Below, piece by piece: positions 1 through 5,556 of a DNA stretch of 11,281 bases; the first letter of the stretch is position 1, and each line of letters opens with the position of its first letter. Origin of the DNA: Chloroflexota bacterium (lineage in GTDB: Bacteria; Chloroflexota; Anaerolineae; Anaerolineales; Anaerolineaceae). The notes below the pieces were generated by a model. That model made no database searches and was not told where the DNA came from. It saw only the letters and a program-made list of their open reading frames with translations. The stretch is taken from contig JAJUJY010000138.1 in NCBI GenBank assembly GCA_029265085.1, positions 1 to 11,281 on the forward strand, read 5' to 3'. Both the position numbers and the translations under genes were made by a program.

Positions 1-858
1 CATCACCTGCTGGTGCAGGTCAATCGAACCGGCCAGGTCCCAGGGGCCGCGCCCGTCCATCTGGTTAAACCAGTAGAGTGGAATGGCACACCAGGCGATA
101 TTTATCGTCTCGGCGTACATTTCAGCCAGGCGGATAAAGTCATCGGTGCCGGAATAGGTGCGAAGTAGGGGGAAATTTCCGCGGCGGCTGGCCTGGAAGA
201 GGGCGCGATAATCATCCGCAGAGCGAACCGGCACACCGCCTGCTCCCCGCCGGCGCGGGTTTTGGCGTTCCGGGTGGAAAAAATTTTCCTGGGCATCCTG
301 GTCGGTGCCCAATGAGATCACATCCAAAGCACGCGCTTCGGCAATCTCGGCAATCCCGTCCAGGGTATCTTCCATCGTGGGCAAGCCAAAATGGTGGCGC
401 AAGAGTGGGAAGGGGGCCTTCCAACGAATTCGTTCAACAGTTGTTTGGGGATAATTTTGTTCTCCAGCCGTGTTTTTGGCTTCACCCTTCAAATAAGCCA
501 GGACATCTTCGGCAGGTTCTGAACCGTCAAATATCTGTTCAAAAAAGGCGCTGGCTCTGGCGCGGGCGGCCACTGGGGGTGTCCCGGCAAAGGCAAAGCG
601 CACCCCGGCGCTGCGCAGTTCGTCTGCAGCTTCGGCAAATTCACCTAACAGGCGCTCACCGGTTTCCGGAGTAAGCCGGTAAGACACACCTACCAGATCA
701 GCCTTTTCGCGCTGAGCAGCAGCGATCACGTCTTCAATGGGTACTGCGGGTCCTAAAAACACGGTTTTCCACCCAGCCATCTCGGCCAGGCGCAGGAAAT
801 TACTCACTCCGGCAACATGAACGCATTCCCCCAGTGCGCCGGCAACAACTGTTTTCAT
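1..858 (-). CDS. Cobalamin-binding domain protein, possible B12-dependent mutase-like enzyme (3' end outside window)
   Basis: The visible 286 residues start at the ATG at 858, which has a strong AGGAGG ribosome site just upstream; no stop is reached before position 1. Residues 1 to about 125 read as a Rossmann-type B12-binding domain: an opening beta strand (KTVVAGAL), then H14-V-A-G17 at the place of the cobalt-ligating D-x-H-x-x-G motif, a V-S-Y-R-L segment at 58-62 where the family has its S-x-L motif, and FAFAGTPP at 88-95 near the usual glycine pair. The acidic residue two before the histidine is Cys12, with Glu11 next to it. Residues from about 140 on (SLGTDQDAQENFF, later RTYSGTDDFIRLAEMYAE) look like the start of a TIM-barrel catalytic domain, as in glutamate-mutase-type enzymes. 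That assignment is inference; a corrinoid methyltransferase or a non-catalytic binding protein is possible. It lies 65 bases after the UPF0316 gene and may be the last gene of the same transcript. Confidence 0.72.
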   Translation of the reverse strand, partial: MKTVVAGALGECVHVAGVSNFLRLAEMAGWKTVFLGPAVPIEDVIAAAQREKADLVGVSYRLTPETGERLLGEFAEAADELRSAGVRFAFAGTPPVAARARASAFFEQIFDGSEPAEDVLAYLKGEAKNTAGEQNYPQTTVERIRWKAPFPLLRHHFGLPTMEDTLDGIAEIAEARALDVISLGTDQDAQENFFHPERQNPRRRGAGGVPVRSADDYRALFQASRRGNFPLLRTYSGTDDFIRLAEMYAETINIAWCAIPLYWFNQMDGRGPWDLAGSIDLHQQVM

Positions 859-923
859 TATTAACCTCCTTTTAAAAGATCATCACATTGCAGATTTGCC
901 CCCTGACTGGCTGTATTGAAATA

Positions 924-1517
924 TTATTTTGCTTTGCGCAGTGCAAAAGGATTTTGAAACGGATCGGGATCTTTGGGAAAAATCCCTTGCTCGGCACTGC
1001 GCAGCTCTTCAATGGTTAAAAACGCTCGCGGGTACAGGCTGTGGATGATCGCTGTAACCTCAGGGAGTGATTTGCGCTTGATGACGGTGTAAAGTAACGT
1101 TACCGGACCGTGTGCCCCTTCACCGGCCACACAGGTCACGCCGAAATTCGCATCGTGCAGACGTTGGATCAATTCAGCGGGATGCTCGGGCAAAATAGTG
1201 CGGATAATTAATGTTCCAATCGCCAGGCGGTCCTCAATGACCATGCCGACATAATTACCGGCGGCAAATCCAGCTGCGTACCCCAGGTAGGCTGGCAGCG
1301 AGGAAACGCTTTTCATGATCTGGCTGACAGCCACGATCCAGATAAAGACCTCTACAAACCCCAGCAGCGGGGCAATCTTTTTTTTGCCGCGCGAAATAAA
1401 GATGATGCGCAGCGTTCCCAGAGTCACATCAAAGACGCGGGCAAAAAAGATCAGCAAGGGTAAACCAAGTAAATGATATAGATTGGAATCAAGGATGTTT
1501 TGTAGAATCAACGGCAT
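924..1517 (-). CDS. UPF0316 family membrane protein (DUF5698 plus DUF2179)
   Basis: This 197-residue protein fits the UPF0316 family, whose role is not known. The N-terminal half carries three hydrophobic segments, about residues 14-40, 48-68 and 74-94, with the basic loop RGKKK at 43-47 between the first two. The run FFARVFDVTLGTLRIIF is typical of the family's first helix. Residues about 112-170 form a soluble alpha/beta domain of the DUF2179 type, also found at the C-terminus of YitT-like transporters, where it is thought to bind a small ligand. The tail is short and basic. The ATG at 1517 has GAGG and AAAGG just upstream. The gene starts 21 bases after the asparagine-synthetase-like gene ends, so co-transcription is likely. 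Length is normal for the family and nothing looks broken. Confidence 0.88.
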   Translation of the reverse strand: MPLILQNILDSNLYHLLGLPLLIFFARVFDVTLGTLRIIFISRGKKKIAPLLGFVEVFIWIVAVSQIMKSVSSLPAYLGYAAGFAAGNYVGMVIEDRLAIGTLIIRTILPEHPAELIQRLHDANFGVTCVAGEGAHGPVTLLYTVIKRKSLPEVTAIIHSLYPRAFLTIEELRSAEQGIFPKDPDPFQNPFALRKAK

Positions 1518-1538
1518 AACCTCAACCTTTAGAGTGAT

Positions 1539-2882
1539 TTAATGAACTGGCGCACCTTTTGTTCGTCCCATCCAGGCTAAATTGTCCAGATCGCCAAAAT
1601 GTTCTTTGAAAATGCGGTAGTACAACAGCTCTTCCTTGCTGTTTAATTTCCATCCGTTTGGCAGCTGTCGTTCCCGTTGAAAATCCTGGTTGCTGACCAT
1701 TTTGTCGGCATAATGCAACATTTGTTCGCCAACTCCAGCGCCTTCCCAGAACTTCGCTTTGGGGCGTGTCACAATGTTCGATGGAAGTAAATCCCGCACT
1801 GCTTCGCGCAGAATCCATTTTTCAACCCCCTGTTTGAGTTTATACTGCGGTGGAATTGTCACTACATAATCGACTACATTTGCATCCAAGAACGGTACCC
1901 AGGCTGTTACACCGTGTGCCAGTGTGCAGCGATCAACCCGCTGTAAGGCTGTATTGTGCAGTCTGTTGGTAATGTCGATCAACTCGTTCGGGAGGTCATC
2001 CAGCGATAGCTGCTTCAAGTAGGAGTACCCGGCAAACAGCTCATCGCCACCTTCACCGGAAAACACGGCTGGAACGATATTGGCCGCCATTTGTGCCACA
2101 AGATAGTGGGTGATACTGGAACGAACCAACAGCGCATCAAAGGATTCAAGGTGGTAGATCACATCCGGCAGCGCGTTGAGCATATCTTCGAACCGGACAA
2201 GCCGTTCATGATGATAGGTGTTAAGCGCTTCGGATGCATCGCGAGCGTGTTTCAAGTCGGGTGCCCCGGCAACTCCTGCTGCAAAGGTGTGCATTTTGGC
2301 GGAGTAGGGGCGGGCTAAAGCGGCTATTGCACTGGAATCCAACCCGCCGGAAAGCAGGCAGCCAAATTCGGGTTGTGATTTGGCGCGGCGTTCCACGGCC
2401 GAATTCAGGCGTAAGCGTACTTCCCGTGCAATTTGGTCGGGTGGGGTATTGCTCGCGGGTAGGGTTTGCAGCGAGAAAAGCGTTTCTTGCCGACCGTTGA
2501 TCAACCGGTGGCCAGGCAGCAGTTCATGTACATCACGGGTAAGAGGGATTAATCCCTTGACTTCGGAGGCGAAACAAAGATCTCCTTCGGCATCCTGCCC
2601 GTAATATAACGGAGCTACACCCAGGCGGTCGCGGCTGAGCACAAGTCCCAGTTTCCCGTGATCGACCCGTGCAAAATGATCTCCACCGGCTGAGTCGATG
2701 GCAATCTTTTCAATTTTTAAGCGTTCAATGGTTTCGGATGGAAGCTGGTTATATACCACCCCTAAGGTGCTATCTTGTGCTTCCAGAGTAAGGGTATTTG
2801 ACCCGCGGTGGGTCAATTTTTCCAGCATTTGGTCAACTGCATTGCGTTTCCCAGGGCTGGCGACCCCTGCAATTCCTGCCAT
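1539..2882 (-). CDS. Asparagine-synthetase-like amidotransferase lacking a functional glutaminase half
   Basis: The 447-residue protein has a complete AsnB-type synthetase domain: the ATP pyrophosphatase loop SGGLDSS at 178-184, HTFAAGVAGAPDLKHA at about 198-213, the substrate-side stretch YHLESFDALLVRSSITHYL, and the second signature SGEGGDELFAGY at 275-286. The N-terminal glutaminase domain is degenerate. The protein begins M-A-G-I-A-G, so the nucleophilic Cys2 of Ntn amidotransferases is Ala. An HRG triplet remains at 25-27 and R-D-R-L-G-V-A-P-L-Y-Y at 84-94, but the stretch that normally holds the NGEIYNH motif is gone, and the ATP loop sits about 50 residues earlier than in E. coli AsnB. 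It probably activates aspartate or another carboxylate with ATP and uses free ammonia or another amine. I chose the ATG at 2882 over one at 2897 because AAAGGAG sits five bases before it and it restores the family N-terminus. Beta-lactam-synthetase-type chemistry is an alternative. Confidence 0.88.
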   Translation of the reverse strand: MAGIAGVASPGKRNAVDQMLEKLTHRGSNTLTLEAQDSTLGVVYNQLPSETIERLKIEKIAIDSAGGDHFARVDHGKLGLVLSRDRLGVAPLYYGQDAEGDLCFASEVKGLIPLTRDVHELLPGHRLINGRQETLFSLQTLPASNTPPDQIAREVRLRLNSAVERRAKSQPEFGCLLSGGLDSSAIAALARPYSAKMHTFAAGVAGAPDLKHARDASEALNTYHHERLVRFEDMLNALPDVIYHLESFDALLVRSSITHYLVAQMAANIVPAVFSGEGGDELFAGYSYLKQLSLDDLPNELIDITNRLHNTALQRVDRCTLAHGVTAWVPFLDANVVDYVVTIPPQYKLKQGVEKWILREAVRDLLPSNIVTRPKAKFWEGAGVGEQMLHYADKMVSNQDFQRERQLPNGWKLNSKEELLYYRIFKEHFGDLDNLAWMGRTKGAPVH

Positions 2883-2887
2883 GATAT

Positions 2888-2894
2888 CTCCTTT
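2888..2894 (-). promoter_or_regulatory. Ribosome binding site AAAGGAG that decides the start at 2882
   Basis: On the minus strand AAAGGAG is followed by five bases (ATATC) and the ATG at 2882. The alternative ATG at 2897 has no purine-rich site at the right distance and would itself overlap this sequence. The choice matters because it places Ala, not Cys, at residue 2 of the amidotransferase. Confidence 0.8.
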
Positions 2895-2917
2895 CATGGG
2901 TTGAGATGTTTGATTTT

Positions 2918-3084
2918 GGTCTGGTTGATTGTACCAACCAGACCGTCTCTCCAGAAATGGTTCCCGGAGAATCCCATTTTCTTAAAGGCTGTATGGTTAA
3001 TGGGTTGATTCCACAAAACAAACTGGACCACTTTTCAGCGGCCGCTTTGCCAGAAATGAAATTGGATTGTTTTTCTGGCAAAGC
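2918..3084 (-). promoter_or_regulatory. Structured 5' leader of the amidotransferase gene, three inverted repeats
   Basis: Between the promoter and the gene the transcript can form three hairpins. The first has perfect 13-base arms, 3072-3084 with 3044-3056, and a 15-base loop. The second pairs 2964-2970 with 2948-2954, seven pairs including one G-U. The third has perfect 10-base arms, 2935-2944 with 2918-2927, and a 7-base loop. The nine bases CATTTCTGG (minus strand) occur in the 3' arms of both the first and the second hairpin, at 3050-3058 and 2951-2959. The 5' arm of the first hairpin could therefore pair with either copy. None of the hairpins is followed by a T-run, and I do not find a T-box sequence. 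The inverted repeats are seen directly; a regulatory role is inference. Confidence 0.5.
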
Positions 3085-3100
3085 TTGATGGGACAAAATC

Positions 3101-3109
3101 ATTATAACA
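3101..3109 (-). promoter_or_regulatory. Extended -10 promoter for the amidotransferase operon
   Basis: The minus strand reads TGTTATAAT: a perfect TATAAT at 3101-3106 with the TGn extension at 3107-3109. No good -35 hexamer stands 16-18 bases upstream, as is common for extended -10 promoters. Transcription would start near 3094, giving a leader of about 210 bases. A 10-bp palindrome, GAATATATTC at 3128-3137, lies next to the expected -35 position. The heptamer (G/A)ACAAAA recurs at 3092, 3106, 3120 and 3140. Confidence 0.6.
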
Positions 3110-3151
3110 AAAGTAGATAGACAAAACGAATATATTCAGGACAAAAACCAT

Positions 3152-3556
3152 TTATTTATATTGCATCCCTGGGGCTTCATCCGGGCGGGCGAAAAAACCA
3201 TTATGTTCGTAAAACCCACGTTTGCCGCGGGCGCAAAAAAGCTGGATATCACGAATCTTGTTTTCCTTGCACCAGGCGATCAAGCGGTTCAAAATTTGTG
3301 TGCCGATTCCCAGGCGTTGATAATAGGGATGGACAATCATATCGTATATCATGGCGTGTAAGACACCATCCGTCAGCACGCGGCCGAAACCCACCAGCTT
3401 TTGTCCTTCGTAGGCGCAAACCACAAATTGGCTGTTTTTTACCACAAGAATTAATTCTTCGGCTGAGGCCCGGTAGATGCGGTTCCAACCAGTTGTCTCA
3501 AACAGGGCGAAATATTGTTCAGCGGAAGGTGGATTGGTGGTGTATTCAAAGTCCAT
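3152..3556 (-). CDS. GNAT family N-acetyltransferase
   Basis: This 134-residue protein is a single GNAT domain of usual length. Motif A is clear at about 72-89, D-M-I-V-H-P-Y-Y-Q-R-L-G-I-G, where Q80-R81-x-G83-x-G85 forms the acetyl-CoA pyrophosphate-binding loop. Strand 4 before it (KLVGFGRVLTDG, 53-64) and the C-terminal G-K-R-G-F-Y-E-H-N-G-F at 111-121, with the usual tyrosine, complete the fold. It should transfer an acetyl group from acetyl-CoA to an amine in the cytoplasm; the acceptor cannot be read from sequence. The ATG at 3556 has AAGGAG seven bases upstream. It follows the methyltransferase-like gene by 72 bases without an obvious terminator, so the two may share a transcript. The next gene downstream has its own promoter. 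Confidence 0.92.
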   Translation of the reverse strand: MDFEYTTNPPSAEQYFALFETTGWNRIYRASAEELILVVKNSQFVVCAYEGQKLVGFGRVLTDGVLHAMIYDMIVHPYYQRLGIGTQILNRLIAWCKENKIRDIQLFCARGKRGFYEHNGFFARPDEAPGMQYK

Positions 3557-3628
3557 TTTTTTCTCCTTGACGGATTCTGGTAGTGAATTCGGGTGAAACC
3601 AATTGAAGTCGGATAACTTTGGGTTCGC

Positions 3629-4270
3629 TTAATTTTCTTGCCTGGCTTTTTGGCTGGAGAACAGGCGGGGGAAAAATGGGGGGACAATTTTGCTGTAAGC
3701 CTGCCATTCTTTACCAAATTCGGCTGCCAGTGCCGCTTCCTCGCGCCGGGAGCGGAGCACCAAACCAGGGAAAAGACCGGTGATCAATACCAGTGTCCAG
3801 GTCTGGTACAGCAGCATCCCGCCCAATCCGGTCAGCAAGATTCCAAGGTACATGGGATGGCGCACTAAGGCATACGGGCCGTGTTGAATTAAACGATGAT
3901 CTGCGAATAATTGTGCCCCAAATCCGCTGGAAACGAAATAGTATTTGCCCAGCGTCAAATGCCCCCAAATCACCAAACCCAATCCGGCAAAATAGAGCAG
4001 TGCGCCGGACAACAAGGTTAATGGACGAAACAAAGGGGGAATTCTCCAGCCAATGGGCTGCCAGAGCCAAAAAGATAATAAGGTTCCGAGGACGGCCCAG
4101 AGGATAATGGCTGTCGGCTGGCGCAGCAGCCCGATCCCTTTGCCTGAGCTCCGTCCGGCCGGGCGGCGGATTCCCTGCGTAATACCGATGCCCACGATTA
4201 TCAGTGCGGCCAGCACGGCCAGACTGCCAAGAATTTGTACCGCTTGATCCAGAATTAACCAGCCAGACAT
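3629..4270 (-). CDS. Isoprenylcysteine carboxyl methyltransferase-like membrane protein
   Basis: This 213-residue integral membrane protein has hydrophobic segments at about 8-31, 52-70, 84-106 and 140-171. Its C-terminal part carries the ICMT/PEMT-type signature: H130-G-P-Y-A-L-V-R-H-P-M-Y-L-G143, then a hydrophobic hairpin, then R173-S-R-R-E-E with the downstream EFGKEWQAY. In characterised members the H-G-x-Y-x-x-x-R-H-P stretch and the acidic E-E pair help bind S-adenosylmethionine. Bacterial relatives mostly lack a known substrate, so prenylcysteine methylation should not be assumed; a lipid or small lipophilic compound is possible. The ATG at 4270 is preceded by GGGGGAAGG almost touching the start codon. 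The upstream hairpin at 4351-4377 separates it from the preceding gene pair. Confidence 0.85.
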   Translation of the reverse strand: MSGWLILDQAVQILGSLAVLAALIIVGIGITQGIRRPAGRSSGKGIGLLRQPTAIILWAVLGTLLSFWLWQPIGWRIPPLFRPLTLLSGALLYFAGLGLVIWGHLTLGKYYFVSSGFGAQLFADHRLIQHGPYALVRHPMYLGILLTGLGGMLLYQTWTLVLITGLFPGLVLRSRREEAALAAEFGKEWQAYSKIVPPFFPRLFSSQKARQEN

Positions 4271-4306
4271 ACCTTCCCCCGCGGAATTGAGGTGATTTCT
4301 AATCTT

Positions 4307-4334
4307 AGTCTATGCCAGAAGCGGAAAAATTCAA
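4307..4334 (-). promoter_or_regulatory. Weak candidate promoter for the ICMT-like gene
   Basis: The minus strand has TTGAAT (4329-4334) and TAGACT (4307-4312) separated by 16 bases. Each hexamer matches consensus at four of six positions. It lies just after the terminator-like hairpin and 36 bases before the gene, where a new promoter would be expected. The match is poor enough to arise by chance. Confidence 0.3.
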
Positions 4335-4350
4335 TACCTGTGAAAATAGT

Positions 4351-4377
4351 GGCGGCCGGTTGAACAGACCGGCCGCC
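4351..4377 (-). terminator. GC-rich hairpin, likely terminator of the paired RHH-like operon
   Basis: GGCGGCCGGT at 4351-4360 and ACCGGCCGCC at 4368-4377 are perfect 10-base inverted arms around a 7-base loop. It lies 25 bases after the stop codon at 4403. Reading on the minus strand, the stem is followed by ACTATTTTC, a weak T-tract. In the plus direction no T-run follows. Confidence 0.68.
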
Positions 4378-4402
4378 GGAAACAGGGAGTAACTGAGGAT
4401 AT

Positions 4403-4825
4403 TTATGGATTAACCAGTGAACGCAGCTGGCTCTTGAGTGCCTGGATTTGCGCCTGGGTTTTTTCAACCCGGTCGTAAATGGATTGATTGGAGCGGATGC
4501 CGTCTTTCAGCAGGCTCAAAACAGCCTGGGCGCGGGTTTCCACTGCGCCGGACTCGATAAACTGGTCGAGTTTTGCGCGCGTCTCTTTATCCACGGGTAG
4601 AACCATTAAACCGGTCAAATCTTCGGCAGCGCGGCCGGCTGCTCGTCCAAAGGATACGGCCATTGCGCCGACTTCATCTAAAAATTGCTCCCAGGCAGCC
4701 GGGCTGGTTTTCTCGGAGCGGGGTGCTTCGGCGGCGGATGCTGCCTGAGGCGTTTCGGGCTGGACGGGCTCACCTGCGGGGGTGGGGTTTTCTTCCACAG
4801 GCTGAGTGTTGATATTTTCTTCCAT
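4403..4825 (-). CDS. Small protein with ribbon-helix-helix-like core and coiled-coil tail, paralogue A
   Basis: I do not recognise a named family. The 140 residues split into three parts. Residues 1-43 are rich in Glu, Pro, Ala and Thr and probably disordered. Residues 45-70 form an amphipathic Ala/Gly-rich helix beginning at a Trp. Residues about 73-112 have the spacing of a ribbon-helix-helix fold: strand LMVLPV, helix KETRAKLDQFIES, then TRAQAVLSLLKDGIRSN as second helix. Residues 115-137 form a Gln-rich coiled coil. The core and tail align with the upstream neighbour without gaps, sharing L-D, R, G-I-x-S-N, Q-I and S-Q-L-R positions, so the genes are tandem duplicates. Only three bases separate the stop of the neighbour from this ATG, and the ribosome site lies in the neighbour's end, so translation is probably coupled. 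DNA binding is inferred; a structural or phasin-like role is also possible. Confidence 0.8.
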   Translation of the reverse strand: MEENINTQPVEENPTPAGEPVQPETPQAASAAEAPRSEKTSPAAWEQFLDEVGAMAVSFGRAAGRAAEDLTGLMVLPVDKETRAKLDQFIESGAVETRAQAVLSLLKDGIRSNQSIYDRVEKTQAQIQALKSQLRSLVNP

Positions 4826-4828
4826 TGT

Positions 4829-5239
4829 TTATTCTTCCTTCTTGCTGTCCTGGTTTTCCATGCGGACAGATTCGCGCAGCTGCGAACGGAGCTGCGTAAT
4901 TTGTTGGGTAATTTCGCTGATCCGGCCAAACAAGGCTTCATTTGATTTGATGCCTTCGTTGATCAGTAGGGCAGCCGCCTCCGAGCGGGATTTAACAATC
5001 TCTGCTTCCACCAGCATATCCAGGTGGCTGAGGGCTTCGTCATTGACGCGCACCATCACCACGTTGCCGCGGCCTTGCAAGGCATCGCCCAGGGCCTGGC
5101 CAATATTTTCCACCTGCTTCCAGGCGGATTTCAGTGGGACTTCCGTGCCAGCAGCGGTCTTTTTTTCGGTTTCCGGTTTGGCTTCTGGCTGCGGAATATC
5201 GCTGGCCTGGCCTTCAATTACATTCTGATCGTCGATCAT
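4829..5239 (-). CDS. Small protein with ribbon-helix-helix-like core and coiled-coil tail, paralogue B
   Basis: This 136-residue protein is the first gene of the pair. Residues 1-37 are acidic and probably disordered. A helix starting at W40 covers about 40-55. Residues 59-100 fit the ribbon-helix-helix pattern better than the sister gene: strand NVVMVRVND, helix EALSHLDMLVEAEI, then S-R-S-E-A-A-A-L-L-I-N-E-G-I as helix 2, where the S-R-S-E start is typical of CopG/Arc-type proteins. Residues 103-126 are a heptad-like coiled coil (ISEITQQITQLRSQL), followed by a charged tail ending KKEE. The ATG at 5239 has GAGG with good spacing. The strong promoter and two palindromes just upstream suggest that one or both proteins bind their own operator. 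The two could form a heterodimer, since both cores and coiled coils match. No antitoxin role is indicated, because no toxin-like gene is adjacent. Confidence 0.82.
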   Translation of the reverse strand: MIDDQNVIEGQASDIPQPEAKPETEKKTAAGTEVPLKSAWKQVENIGQALGDALQGRGNVVMVRVNDEALSHLDMLVEAEIVKSRSEAAALLINEGIKSNEALFGRISEITQQITQLRSQLRESVRMENQDSKKEE

Positions 5240-5258
5240 ACTTACCTCTTTTGTTGTT

Positions 5259-5297
5259 CGCGTAAACCTTACGCGGTAATATGTAATTCAATTACAT
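5259..5297. promoter_or_regulatory. Two 17-bp palindromes, probable operators of the RHH-like pair
   Basis: Palindrome 1 (5259-5275) is CGCGTAA, three bases, TTACGCG. Palindrome 2 (5281-5297) is ATGTAATT, one base, AATTACAT. Both are perfect and contain GTAA and TTAC half-sites. Their centres, 5267 and 5289, are 22 bp apart, about two helical turns, so proteins would bind on one face. They cover roughly the transcription start to +38, where binding would block initiation. They could instead fold as hairpins in the mRNA leader. Confidence 0.65.
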
Positions 5298-5302
5298 GTA
5301 TG

Positions 5303-5331
5303 ATCATAACAAGATTTGGCTTGCGTGTCAA
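5303..5331 (-). promoter_or_regulatory. Near-consensus sigma-70 promoter for the RHH-like operon
   Basis: On the minus strand a perfect TTGACA (5326-5331) and TATGAT (5303-5308, five of six) are separated by exactly 17 bases. The -10 is extended by TGT (5309-5311). Transcription would start near 5296, giving a leader of about 57 bases. This is one of the two best promoters in the window and predicts strong expression unless repressed at the adjacent palindromes. Confidence 0.8.
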
Positions 5332-5556
5332 GAGAGTTAGTCGGATTCAACGGAATTGATAGAAGAGATTGTGTTTGACCTGTTCTTGTGTCTGGTAAGG
5401 TTTGGGCATTTTGTACAGGTCGAAACTGGAAATTTGGCCAACCGGTTTTCACCGGATGTATAGGATTTATGAAGTTGATTACATCTACAATTTACTTAGA
5501 TGGGGCTGTGCCATAAGAAGGGCTTCAACAGTTTTTTACTTAGAAGGAGAATAAAA
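5332..5556. other. Intergenic region upstream of the S41-like gene
   Basis: I see no gene, RNA gene or repeat family here. TTTGACCTGT (5374-5383) and ACAGGTCGAA (5415-5424) form an imperfect inverted repeat, ten positions with one G-U pair, around 31 bases, possibly an operator or leader hairpin. AACCGGTT at 5440-5447 is a short palindrome. No convincing promoter hexamer pair was found for the downstream gene, which must nevertheless start transcription in this stretch. AAGGAG at 5544-5549 is its ribosome site. Confidence 0.4.

Noticed and set aside
312..674. Plus-strand open frame of 120 codons inside the cobalamin-binding gene
   Set aside because: It is Arg/Pro-rich antisense sequence; the minus-strand frame has a strong ribosome site and a recognisable B12 domain.
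2918..3084. T-box riboswitch for the amidotransferase gene
   Set aside because: The conserved T-box sequence and a terminator with a T-run are not present, so the leader is reported only as structured.
2698..3088. Plus-strand open frames of 60-68 codons over the start of the amidotransferase gene and its leader
   Set aside because: They are antisense shadows without ribosome sites and overlap clear coding and inverted-repeat sequence.
2833..3102. Open frame of 89 codons on the minus strand across the amidotransferase leader
   Set aside because: Its ATG lies upstream of the predicted transcription start, it has no ribosome site, its sequence resembles nothing, and it runs into the amidotransferase gene in another frame.
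4806..5228. Plus-strand open frame of 140 codons opposite the RHH-like pair
   Set aside because: It is antisense to two convincing paralogous genes whose mutual similarity proves the minus-strand reading, and its product is low in complexity.
4829..5239. Antitoxin of a toxin-antitoxin pair
   Set aside because: RHH-like proteins with autoregulatory palindromes suggest it, but the only partner gene is a paralogue, not a toxin.
5500..5556. Upstream ATG for the S41-like protein giving 19 extra residues
   Set aside because: No ribosome site precedes 5500, whereas AAGGAG is seven bases before the ATG at 5557.
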